DNA from: Chloroflexota bacterium
GTDB taxonomy: Bacteria; Chloroflexota; Anaerolineae; CG2-30-64-16
Length of the DNA: 7,713 nt
Direction of reading: 5' to 3'
Assembly (NCBI GenBank): GCA_029555885.1
Contig: JAKPQT010000457.1
Coordinates: 1 to 7,713 of the forward strand
The notes under the pieces were generated by a model, which saw nothing but the letters and a program-made list of their open reading frames with translations, was not told the DNA's origin and did not search any database. The translations under genes and the position numbers were made by a program. Positions 1 to 6,098 of the stretch are shown in pieces; within the stretch, counting starts at the first letter, position 1, and the number at the start of each line of letters is the position of its first letter.

Positions 1-201
1 CTGCGCCTGGGCGGCTACCCGGCTTGGCTGGCCTGGCTGTTCGTCCACCTGCTCTACATCGTGGAGTTCGACAACCGGTTGCTGATCCTGGTGCAGTGGG
101 CGTGGAACTACTTTACACGCAATCGCGGCGCACGCCTGATCACCGGGTATGATCTTCCTGTGCCGCCTGACGAAAGACGCAATCAGGACTCCAGTCGGTA
201 A
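1..201 (+). CDS. Type II NADH dehydrogenase-like FAD oxidoreductase, C-terminal fragment
   Basis: Frame 1 is open from the left edge to a TAA at 199-201, giving the last 66 residues of a protein that starts outside the window. The fragment contains LFVHLLYIVEFDNRLL followed by VQWAWNYFTRNRGARLITG. This is the characteristic C-terminal membrane-association segment of NDH-2-type NAD(P)H:quinone oxidoreductases: an aromatic and leucine-rich stretch, then a WNYFT..RGARLI(T/I)G signature. Known family role: non-proton-pumping oxidation of NADH with electron transfer to quinone at the cytoplasmic face of the membrane. The FAD- and NADH-binding Rossmann domains are not visible, so the assignment rests only on the C-terminus. 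The last 17 or so residues are charged and polar (DERRNQDSSR). The gene is separated from the downstream ABC operon by 272 bp containing a separate promoter, so it is probably a different transcription unit. Confidence 0.8.
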   Translation: MRLGGYPAWLAWLFVHLLYIVEFDNRLLILVQWAWNYFTRNRGARLITGYDLPVPPDERRNQDSSR

Positions 202-253
202 GCCTGCCTGTATGCTACAGGATCAGACCGGCTGAAGCCTCGATTCCACTTGC

Positions 254-270
254 GGTCGGATGTTCCGACT
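254..270 (+). terminator. Weak hairpin downstream of the NDH-2-like gene
   Basis: GTCGGA (255-260), loop TGT and TCCGAC (264-269) form a perfect 6-bp stem, extended by one G-T pair at 254/270. It lies about 50 bp after the stop codon of the upstream gene. No T-tract follows (CACGTGC instead), so function as an intrinsic terminator is only a possibility. A second small stem, CTTGG-CGA-CCAAG, lies at 288-300. Confidence 0.25.
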
Positions 271-355
271 CACGTGCATCCGTACCCCTTGGCGACCAAG
301 ACCACCGCGCCCTTAAGGATCGGCTGCACCTGGTGACCTGCCGCCCTTCTTCCAA

Positions 356-375
356 AACTCTAATGTAACTCTAAT
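356..375 (+). promoter_or_regulatory. Tandem 9-bp direct repeat, 11-bp pitch: candidate activator site
   Basis: AACTCTAAT occurs twice, at 356-364 and 367-375, separated by GT. The centre-to-centre distance is 11 bp, one helical turn. The second copy touches the predicted -35 hexamer of the operon promoter. Paired direct repeats at 10-11 bp pitch next to or overlapping -35 are typical of OmpR/PhoB-type winged-helix response regulators acting as activators. The sequence is not a match to the E. coli Pho box, so the regulator cannot be named. Confidence 0.4.
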
Positions 376-403
376 CGTCATTCCAGCCAATTGTACCTAT
401 AAT
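375..403 (+). promoter_or_regulatory. Sigma70-like promoter of the Gld-like ABC operon
   Basis: A perfect -10 hexamer TATAAT lies at 398-403. A 17-bp spacer separates it from TCGTCA (375-380), a 4/6 match to TTGACA. The region is distinctly AT-richer than its surroundings. The expected transcription start near 410 would give a leader of about 60 nt before the ATG at 474. The weak -35 together with the adjacent direct repeats fits a promoter that needs an activator, but that is inference. Confidence 0.6.
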
Positions 404-463
404 AGCGAGTCGGGTGCGCTCGGTGATGCATCTTGCCGCGCGCACATGAACCTGGTCCTCATT

Positions 464-469
464 GAGGTG
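464..469 (+). promoter_or_regulatory. Ribosome binding site fixing the ATPase start at 474
   Basis: GAGGTG is strongly complementary to the 16S rRNA 3' end and sits 4 nt before ATG 474. An alternative in-frame TTG at 462 lies upstream of this site and has no Shine-Dalgarno sequence of its own, so ATG 474 is preferred. Confidence 0.65.
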
Positions 470-473
470 CCTC

Positions 474-1394
474 ATGATCGAAGTATCTGAGTTGCGAAAG
501 TCCTATGGCTCTGTCGAAGCGCTGCGCGGGGTCAGCTTCGACATCGCGGCCGGGCAGATTGTCGGCCTGCTCGGCCCCAACGGCGCAGGCAAGACGACCA
601 TCATCAAGATCCTCACCGGCTACCTGCAGCCGGACGCGGGGACGGTTACGGTGGATGGCCTTGATGTTCTGACGCAGACGCGCGCGGTGCAGGCGCGCAT
701 CGGTTACCTGCCGGAGAACGCGCCCCTCTACCCCGAGCTGTCCGTGCAGGCCTACCTGAAGATGATGGCCGACCTGCGCCAGATCCCGGCTGCGGAACAG
801 CTCGCCGCCATCGGTGAGGCCATCCAGGCGACGGGCCTGCACGGCTACCTGACGCGGCCCATCGGCCAGCTCTCCAAGGGTTACCGGCAGCGCGTCGGGC
901 TGGCGCAGGCCATCCTGCACAAGCCGAAGCTGCTCATCCTCGATGAGCCGACCGTCGGGCTGGACCCCACGCAAATCATCGAAATCCGCAACCTCATCCG
1001 GCGGCTGGCAAGCCACGCGACCGTCCTCTTCTCGACACACATCCTGTCCGAGGTCGAGGCGCTCTGTGACCGCGCGATTATCCTCATCAACGGTCTCGTC
1101 AAGACCGACGCGCGGCTGGCAGACCTGGAGGTTACGGCAGACGCGGTCGTCGTCCTGGCGAATCGCACGGACGGCTTCGAGCGGACGCTCCGCTCGCTGA
1201 GCGGGGTGCGCGGCATCGAGCCGTGGCGGACGCCCGACGGCTACCCGGCCTATCGCGTCCTGGGCATGGACGACGTAGATCTCTGCCCGGAAATCTACAA
1301 CCTGGCGCGACAGAACAACTGGCCGCTGCGCGAGCTGCGCCGAGATGTACGCACGCTCGAAACCGTCTTCAACCAGTTGGCGACGGGAGCATGA
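474..1394 (+). CDS. GldA-type ABC transporter ATP-binding protein
   Basis: A 306-aa cytoplasmic ATPase that would energise the membrane protein encoded directly downstream. Visible motifs: Walker A GPNGAGKTT (residues 34-42, K40), signature LSKGYRQR (133-140), Walker B LLILDEP (153-159, catalytic E158), D-loop GLDP (162-165) and H-loop H189 in STH. The Q-loop position reads IGYLPENAPLY with Glu81 where most ABC ATPases have Gln; this LPEN form is typical of the GldA/ABC-2 exporter-like subfamily. Residues from about 220 to 306 form a C-terminal accessory domain of the DUF4162 kind. The start at ATG 474 is chosen from GAGGTG 4 nt upstream. The stop TGA overlaps an ATG at 1391 (ATGA), so it is first gene of a translationally coupled operon. 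GldA was named in Bacteroidota gliding motility, but the subfamily is widespread. Its substrate here is unknown and gliding should not be assumed. Confidence 0.92.
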   Translation: MIEVSELRKSYGSVEALRGVSFDIAAGQIVGLLGPNGAGKTTIIKILTGYLQPDAGTVTVDGLDVLTQTRAVQARIGYLPENAPLYPELSVQAYLKMMADLRQIPAAEQLAAIGEAIQATGLHGYLTRPIGQLSKGYRQRVGLAQAILHKPKLLILDEPTVGLDPTQIIEIRNLIRRLASHATVLFSTHILSEVEALCDRAIILINGLVKTDARLADLEVTADAVVVLANRTDGFERTLRSLSGVRGIEPWRTPDGYPAYRVLGMDDVDLCPEIYNLARQNNWPLRELRRDVRTLETVFNQLATGA

Positions 1395-1399
1395 CCCCT

Positions 1400-4315
1400 A
1401 TGAAACAGACCCTCTCCATCACCCGCAAGGAACTCGCCGGCTACTTCGGCTCACCGATGGCCCTCCTGTTTATCGGTGCCTTCCTCGCGGTCACACTGTT
1501 TGCCTTCTTCTGGATCGAAACCTTCTTTGCGCGCGGCATTGCGGACGTGCGGCCGCTCTTCCGCTGGATGCCGCTGCTGATGGTCTTCCTGGTGGCCGCG
1601 CTGACCATGCGCCAGTGGAGCGAGGAACAGCGCGCGGGCACGCTGGAAGTGCTTCTAACGCTGCCCGTCAGCAAGGTGCAGCTCGTCATGGGCAAGTTCA
1701 TCGCGGTGATGATCCTGGTCGCAATTGCGCTGGCCCTGACCCTGTTCCTGCCGATCACGGTCGCGCTGCTCGGCCCACTGGACTGGGGCCCGGTCATCGG
1801 CGGCTACCTGGCCGCGCTGCTCATGGCCGCGGCCTATGCAGCCATCGGCCTGTTCATCTCCTCGCGCACCGACAACCAGTTGGTCTCGCTCATCATGACC
1901 ATGTTGGTGGGCGGGCTGTTCTACCTCATCGGTTCGGCGAGCATCACGGACTTCACGAGCCGCGGGCTGGGGAACATCCTAGCAGCCATCGGCACCAGCA
2001 GTCGCTTCCAGAGCATCGAGCGCGGGGTTATCGACCTGCGCGACCTGGCCTATTATCTGTCCCTGGCCGCCATCTTCCTGGTCCTCAATGTCATCTCCCT
2101 GGACAGCAAACGGTGGAGTCACGGCCAGCAGACCGCGGCCTACCGCACCGGCATCCGCCTCACCTCGGCGCTGCTCGTCGTGAATCTGCTGGCGCTCAAC
2201 GTCTGGCTCTACCCGCTGAACGGCCTGCGGCTGGACCTGACCCGCCAGCGCGAGTATAGCCTGTCGAGCACGACGAAAGACCTGCTCGCCGGGCTGAGCG
2301 AACCGCTGACGCTGCGCGCTTATGTGAGCGAAAAGACGCACCCGCTGCTGGCCCCGTTGCAGCCGCAACTGGAGGACCTGCTACGAGAATATGAAATTGC
2401 CGGGCGCGGCAAGGTCATCGCAGAAGTCATCGATCCGACCACCGATGCCGACAAGGAGACCGAGGCCAACCAGACCTACGGCATCCAGGCAACGCCATTT
2501 CAGGTGGCTGATCGCTACGAAGCGTCCGTCATCAACGCCTACTTCGACGTGCTCGTGCGCTACGGCGACCAGAGCGACGTACTCAACTTCCAGGACCTCA
2601 TCGAGGTCGAATCCCAGCGCGACGGCACGGTCGATGTCCACTTCCGCAACCTGGAATATGACCTGACCAGCGCCATCAAGAAGGCCGTCTACGGGTTCCA
2701 GAGTGTCGACACACTGCTGGCTTCGCTCAGTTCGCCGGTCAAGTTAACCCTGTACGCCACCACCAGCTCGCTGCCCGCATCGCTGGCCGACGTGCCCGAG
2801 ACCATCCGCACGGTCGCTGAGGACATGGCTGCGAAGTCTGGCGGCAAGTTCACCTTCGAAGTGGTCGATCCCGATGTGGCCGGCGCGACCGTCACCCGCC
2901 AGCAGATTCTCGATACATATAAACTGCGCCCGATTGCCGCCTCGCTCTTCTCCGACCAGTCCTATTACCTGGACATGATCATGGAGACGACCGATGCTGC
3001 CACGGGAGAGGCCCAGTGGAAGCTGGTCACGCCGGCCGACGAGGTCACGGAAGCCAGCGTACGCACGGCCATCGAGTCGGCGCTGAAGCAATCTTCGACC
3101 GGCTTCCTGCAGGTCATCGGTCTGTGGACGCCGCCGCAAACACCCACGCAGGATATGTTCGGCCAGACCCAGGCCGCGCTGCGCACCTGGCAGCAGGTCC
3201 GCCAGCAACTCAGCCAGGATTACAAGGTGCAGACCGTGGACCTCTCCACCGGCCAGGTGCCGCCGGAGGTGAACGTGCTGGTGATTATCTCCCCACAGGG
3301 GCTGGATGACCGGGCACGGTTCGCCATCGACCAGTACCTCATGCGCGGGGGCTCCGTGGTCGTTGCTGCAGGGAACTACAGCCTATCGTACGACCAGTTC
3401 ACCGGCGGCCTCGCGCTTGCGCCGGTCGAGAACGGGCTGGCCGACATGCTGGCGCACTATGGCATCACGGTCGAGCAGAGCCTGGTCATGGACCCGCAGA
3501 ATGAACCGTTCCCGGTCGAGGTGGATCGCAGCGTCGGCGGCACGGTCGTGCGCGAGCTCCAGGCCATCGACTATCCCTTCTTCGTCGATATCCGCACCGA
3601 CGGGATGGACAAGACCCACCCGATCGTCAGCCAGCTCAACGCGGTGACGCTGAACTGGGCCTCGCCGGTCAAGCTCGACGAGACCAAGAACGCGGGCCGG
3701 GAGACGAGCGTGCTGCTCAAGTCAACCGCAAACGCCTGGCTGCGCACCGACACGAACATCCAGCCGGACTTGCAGCAGTACCCGGACATCGGCTTCGCAG
3801 TGGAGGGCGAACGCGCGAGCCAGCCGCTGGCCGTGGCCGTGCGCGGCAGCTTCGAGAGCTACTTCAAGGACAAGCCATCGCCGCTGGCACAGCCGGCCGA
3901 AACCGCGGCCACGGCTGAAGGCACGCCCACGCCGACGCCTGCGCCGCAGACGAGCGGCGTCGTGGAAAGCTCGCCCGACACTGCGCGCCTCGTGGTCATC
4001 GGCAGCAGTGACTTCTTGACGGATGTCGTCTTCCAGATTTCGGCCAGCATGGCCCCCAACCGCTACCTCAACAGCCTCTCGTTCCTGCAGAACGCAGTGG
4101 ACTGGTCGGTGGAGGACCTGGACCTGCTCGGCATCCGCGCCCGCGGACAAGTGACGAGGGTACTGGACCCGCTCCAGCCGGGCCAGGAACGGCTCTGGGA
4201 GGTAGCAAACTACGGGCTGGCGCTCGCGGCGCTGGTCGGTCTCGGTGTCATGTGGAACGTGCGGCGCCGGAACGAACGGCCCATCATCCCTGAACCGGGC
4301 AAGGAGGCAGCATGA
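1400..4315 (+). CDS. Fused ABC-2 permease / GldG-like extracytoplasmic protein
   Basis: A 971-aa fusion of what are separate GldF and GldG proteins in Bacteroidota. Residues 1-235 are an ABC-2 permease with about six hydrophobic segments (near 20-42, 58-73, 95-125, 130-156, 160-182, 215-234). They include the family signature EEQRAGTLEVLLTLPVS (75-91) before GKF. A seventh segment (251-271) leads into a large GldG/ABC_transp_aux-type extracytoplasmic region (about 280-930), closed by a C-terminal TM (936-953) and a basic tail (RRRNER). GldG hallmarks include FRNLEYDLTSAIKKAV (415-430), VNVLVII (624-630), the AIDQYLMRGG stretch (642-651) and THPIVSQL (739-746). Residues 295-435 and 439-566 look like a tandem duplication. 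A PT-rich linker (GTPTPTPAP, 841-849) precedes the last module. ATG 1400 has GGGAG 10 nt upstream; ATG 1391 is also in frame, overlaps the ATPase stop as ATGA, and would add MTP. The cargo is unknown. Confidence 0.88.
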   Translation: MKQTLSITRKELAGYFGSPMALLFIGAFLAVTLFAFFWIETFFARGIADVRPLFRWMPLLMVFLVAALTMRQWSEEQRAGTLEVLLTLPVSKVQLVMGKFIAVMILVAIALALTLFLPITVALLGPLDWGPVIGGYLAALLMAAAYAAIGLFISSRTDNQLVSLIMTMLVGGLFYLIGSASITDFTSRGLGNILAAIGTSSRFQSIERGVIDLRDLAYYLSLAAIFLVLNVISLDSKRWSHGQQTAAYRTGIRLTSALLVVNLLALNVWLYPLNGLRLDLTRQREYSLSSTTKDLLAGLSEPLTLRAYVSEKTHPLLAPLQPQLEDLLREYEIAGRGKVIAEVIDPTTDADKETEANQTYGIQATPFQVADRYEASVINAYFDVLVRYGDQSDVLNFQDLIEVESQRDGTVDVHFRNLEYDLTSAIKKAVYGFQSVDTLLASLSSPVKLTLYATTSSLPASLADVPETIRTVAEDMAAKSGGKFTFEVVDPDVAGATVTRQQILDTYKLRPIAASLFSDQSYYLDMIMETTDAATGEAQWKLVTPADEVTEASVRTAIESALKQSSTGFLQVIGLWTPPQTPTQDMFGQTQAALRTWQQVRQQLSQDYKVQTVDLSTGQVPPEVNVLVIISPQGLDDRARFAIDQYLMRGGSVVVAAGNYSLSYDQFTGGLALAPVENGLADMLAHYGITVEQSLVMDPQNEPFPVEVDRSVGGTVVRELQAIDYPFFVDIRTDGMDKTHPIVSQLNAVTLNWASPVKLDETKNAGRETSVLLKSTANAWLRTDTNIQPDLQQYPDIGFAVEGERASQPLAVAVRGSFESYFKDKPSPLAQPAETAATAEGTPTPTPAPQTSGVVESSPDTARLVVIGSSDFLTDVVFQISASMAPNRYLNSLSFLQNAVDWSVEDLDLLGIRARGQVTRVLDPLQPGQERLWEVANYGLALAALVGLGVMWNVRRRNERPIIPEPGKEAA
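4302..4307 (+). promoter_or_regulatory. Strong ribosome binding site for the DUF4340 gene
   Basis: AGGAGG lies inside the last codons of the permease fusion gene. It is 7 nt before ATG 4315 and 4 nt before ATG 4312, so 4315 has the better spacing. ATG 4312 would form an ATGA overlap and ATG 4315 a TGATG overlap with the upstream stop; either way translation is coupled. Confidence 0.7.
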
Positions 4316-5304
4316 TGGTCACGTCTCTGAAAATCACCCGTCTACAGCAAATCCTGATCGGCGTGCTGGTCCTGCAGTTGGCGCTGGCCGCGTTCGTGCT
4401 CTGGCCGCGACCCGCCGCCAGCAGCGGTGGCGAACCGCTCCTCCCCGGCATCGCGACGGGCGATATCACCGGACTCACAATTACCGGCGACACCGGCGCC
4501 GCACCCATCAAGCTGGCGAAGCAGGGCGACGCCTGGACTGCGCCGGAAGCAGGCGACTTCCCGGTGGACGCGACGAAGGTCAACCCGATCCTGGATAAGC
4601 TGGTGGCAATCAAGACAGGCCGGCTGGTTGCGCAGACGCCGGCCAGCCATGCGCAGTTGCAGGTGGCGGCGGATAGGTTCGTCCGCAAGCTCGACATCGC
4701 GACCGCGGAAGGAACGCGCACCCTCTATCTCGGCAGCTCCGCGGGCGGCTCCACCATCCATGTACGGCTCGATGGGCAGGACAACGTCTACCTGACGAGT
4801 GGGCTGAGCACATGGGAGGTCAGTGCGGAACTGCTGTCCTGGGTGAACCCGGTCTACGTCGCGATCAGCTCGGCGGATGTGACCGGCTTCACGCTAAAGA
4901 ACCGCAACGGAGAGTTTGCTTTCACTAAGGATGCGCAGGGCAACTGGACCCTGGGGGACCTGGCCGCCGGCGAGGTGACGAACCCGAACAACGTCGTGAG
5001 CCAGGTGGACCTCTTCACCGGCCTGCGCATGACGAAGCCGCTCGGCAAGACCGAGGACCCAGCGTATGGCATGGCAGACCCATCGGCAGTCATCACGCTA
5101 CGCTACAAGAGCGGCGAGGAGGAGAAGACCAGCACGGTGACAATCGGTGCGCAGGACCCGGCGGACAAGGCCTACTACGTCAAATCGTCGGATTCGCCCT
5201 ACTATGTGAAGGTGGCCGAGTATAGCGTGGAGACGCTGGTCAAGCGCGACCGTGCGGCCTTCCTGCAGGGCACACCGACGCCCGCTCCCACTCCGGCACA
5301 GTAG
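4315..5304 (+). CDS. Membrane-anchored DUF4340 protein of the Gld-like ABC operon
   Basis: A 329-aa protein with an N-terminal signal anchor (residues 12-30, ILIGVLVLQLALAAFVLW) and the rest predicted outside the cytoplasm. It matches the pattern of DUF4340 proteins, which commonly sit next to GldG-like ABC genes and have no assigned biochemical activity. Two similar halves are visible: about 49-170 (starting GDITGLTITG, then DAWTAPE, then RTLYLG and NVYLTSG) and about 187-310 (starting ADVTGFTLKN, then GNWTLGD, then TVTIG and YYVKVAE). Each half has a strand-rich start, a middle helix (VNPILDKLVAIKTGRL; VVSQVDLFTGLRMTKPL) and a strand-rich end. The C-terminus is TPTPAPTPAQ, a low-complexity Pro/Thr tail. 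It is the third gene of the operon, translationally coupled to the permease fusion, and is likely an accessory subunit of the same complex. An in-frame ATG at 4312 would add one Met. Confidence 0.85.
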   Translation: MVTSLKITRLQQILIGVLVLQLALAAFVLWPRPAASSGGEPLLPGIATGDITGLTITGDTGAAPIKLAKQGDAWTAPEAGDFPVDATKVNPILDKLVAIKTGRLVAQTPASHAQLQVAADRFVRKLDIATAEGTRTLYLGSSAGGSTIHVRLDGQDNVYLTSGLSTWEVSAELLSWVNPVYVAISSADVTGFTLKNRNGEFAFTKDAQGNWTLGDLAAGEVTNPNNVVSQVDLFTGLRMTKPLGKTEDPAYGMADPSAVITLRYKSGEEEKTSTVTIGAQDPADKAYYVKSSDSPYYVKVAEYSVETLVKRDRAAFLQGTPTPAPTPAQ

Positions 5305-5349
5305 GGCGAGGCTTGGTGTAGGCTACGACCAATAGAACGCTGATGACGT

Positions 5350-5366
5350 GCCAACTTATAGTTGGC
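5350..5366 (+). repeat. Internal hairpin of the inverted-repeat element
   Basis: GCCAACT (5350-5356), loop TAT and AGTTGGC (5360-5366) form a perfect 7-bp stem just inside the left arm of the larger inverted repeat. No T-tract follows, so it is not a typical intrinsic terminator by itself. It is more likely part of the folded element. Confidence 0.55.
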
Positions 5367-5400
5367 CCTGATTGAACCGATCCTCATGATCCTTTTTGAG

Positions 5401-5436
5401 ATAATCATGTAAATCAGCCAAATCAGCGTCATCAGC
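5401..5436 (-). repeat. Four 9-bp periodic units built on TGAT
   Basis: Read on the - strand from 5436 to 5401 the sequence is GCTGATGAC, GCTGATTTG, GCTGATTTA, CATGATTAT. These are four consecutive 9-bp units sharing TGAT at the same phase. The first unit overlaps the right terminal inverted repeat. The period is exact and stops inside the element, so it belongs to the repeat rather than to a coding sequence. The TGAT phase weakly persists further in (GATCATGAG, GATCGGTTC), which may be decayed copies. Confidence 0.65.
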
Positions 5437-5456
5437 GTTCTATTAGCGGTCCGTTA

Positions 5457-5960
5457 TCACAGCGCGGGCCAGGGCAATTCCGGCCGCGCTGCGCGGCCCA
5501 CCTCGATCAGCTCCCCGATGCGCAGGTGCCGCTCGCAGTACAGGATGAATTCGCGCGCCTTCGCGCCGAGCGTATCACCGGGCAGGTTCTCATACTGGAT
5601 GCCCATGTCGAAACACAAGTTGCGCAAGCCGTCGAGGTTGAAATGGGTTTCGAGCAGTTTACGCAGCCCGACGCGCACCTGCTGGGGGGTCAAATTCGCC
5701 CCGCGGTCCGGCTCATCCGGCGGCAGCGTCAACTCATCACTCTGGGCCGGATATTCCGCCCGCGCGTTCGCCAGGAGCTTCTCCAGCAGGCCCTGCTTTT
5801 CCGCTTCCTCCAGAATGTTCTGCCAGTAGACCGTCAAGGAGCCATGCTCGCGGATATTGGCGGGCGTCAGCCCGGCATCGCGGGCAGCCAGCCTGGCGAG
5901 GTCGTGATCGTCGTACAGTTCGGAAAGCAGCTTGCGCAACGGAGCGAAATTGCGCGGCAT
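5457..5960 (-). CDS. Stand-alone double effector-associated-domain (EAD) adaptor-like protein
   Basis: A 167-aa soluble, helix-rich protein with no signal peptide or TM segment. Residues 5-71 resemble an effector-associated domain of the death-like superfamily: a short helix with LSELYDD, then ARDAGLTPANI, a Trp-containing helix (YWQNILEEAEKQGLLEKLL) and a terminal ARAEYP. A polar, Pro-rich linker (72-90) leads to a second domain (91-163), RVGLRKLLETHFNLDGLRNLC, FDMGIQYENLPG, then KAREFILYCERHLRIGELIEVG and RPELPW. This pattern is seen in EAD7-like domains of TIR, caspase and NTPase conflict proteins. Such domains normally recruit effectors by homotypic contacts; a protein made only of two EADs would act as an adaptor. 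ATG 5960 is supported by AGGAGG at 5967-5972, 6 nt upstream. No effector is encoded nearby. The exact EAD subtype is from memory of family patterns and needs a profile search. Confidence 0.7.
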   Translation of the reverse strand: MPRNFAPLRKLLSELYDDHDLARLAARDAGLTPANIREHGSLTVYWQNILEEAEKQGLLEKLLANARAEYPAQSDELTLPPDEPDRGANLTPQQVRVGLRKLLETHFNLDGLRNLCFDMGIQYENLPGDTLGAKAREFILYCERHLRIGELIEVGRAARPELPWPAL

Positions 5961-6032
5961 CGATTGCCTCCTGTGTGGTCATGAGCATCTGCCGGTCAGG
6001 CCCGGTCTGACGAAACCGGTCTACGGTGTAGC

Positions 6033-6041
6033 ATCATAGCA
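6033..6041 (-). promoter_or_regulatory. Extended -10 promoter of the EAD gene
   Basis: On the - strand TGC-TATGAT (6041 down to 6033) is an extended -10 element: TG one base before a 5/6 match to TATAAT. No good -35 hexamer is present at 16-18 bp, which is tolerated by extended -10 promoters. Transcription would start near 6026, giving a leader of about 65 nt before ATG 5960. Confidence 0.5.
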
Positions 6042-6069
6042 CACATCGGCGCGAACCTGATACTTATCA

Positions 6070-6098
6070 TTTCCGGCGCTGGGCAAGCGTGCTAAAGT
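6070..6098 (+). promoter_or_regulatory. Weak candidate promoter of the ferredoxin gene
   Basis: TTTCCG (6070-6075), a 17-bp spacer and TAAAGT (6093-6098) face the ferredoxin gene from the intergenic region shared with the divergent EAD gene. The matches to consensus are only 3/6 and 4/6. Position is the main argument, so this is a low-confidence call. Confidence 0.25.

Larger units (their letters stand above)
5331..5444. repeat. 114-bp element with perfect 18-bp terminal inverted repeats
   Basis: AATAGAACGCTGATGACG (5331-5348) is the exact reverse complement of CGTCATCAGCGTTCTATT (5427-5444). The interior contains further structure. There is a 7-bp hairpin at 5350-5366, a CTGATT/AATCAG pairing (5368-5373 with 5421-5426 or 5412-5417), and a CATGAT/ATCATG pairing (5385-5390 with 5404-5409). 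The whole interval can therefore fold as a branched structure closed by an 18-bp stem. It is AT-richer than its neighbours and carries no ORF. It lies between two convergent genes, 26 bp after the DUF4340 stop and 12 bp from the EAD gene stop. It could be a REP/MITE-like mobile repeat, a bidirectional transcription end, or both. No clear target-site duplication is seen at the edges. Confidence 0.8.

Noticed and set aside
462..473. TTG start at 462 for the ABC ATPase
   Set aside because: It lies just before the GAGGTG ribosome binding site and adds only four residues (MRCL) not expected in the family; ATG 474 is correctly spaced.
202..473. RNA gene in the first intergenic region
   Set aside because: No tRNA-like T-loop motif or extended stem was seen; only small hairpins and a promoter are visible.
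457..474. CCTC-ATT-GAGG mini-hairpin that might hide the ATPase ribosome binding site
   Set aside because: Only four base pairs with a 3-nt loop and no longer supporting stem; too weak to claim as an RNA switch.
1223..1390. The permease fusion frame stays open upstream to an ATG at 1223 inside the ATPase gene
   Set aside because: The extension would overlap the ATPase by 170 bp, has no permease-like content, and is rich in Arg/Ala as expected of an out-of-frame shadow in GC-rich DNA.
2744..3208. Long antisense open frames inside the operon
   Set aside because: They follow the codon periodicity of the + strand genes, show Arg/Ala/Gly-rich nonsense composition and no recognisable domain.
5331..5444. 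CRISPR array or tRNA as explanation for the repeat region
   Set aside because: The 9-bp units are contiguous with no spacers, and there is no acceptor stem, T-loop motif or anticodon arm arrangement of a tRNA.
5526..5984. Open frame on the + strand opposite the EAD gene (152 aa)
   Set aside because: The - strand frame has a strong ribosome binding site, a promoter-like element and recognisable domains; the opposite frame has none of these.
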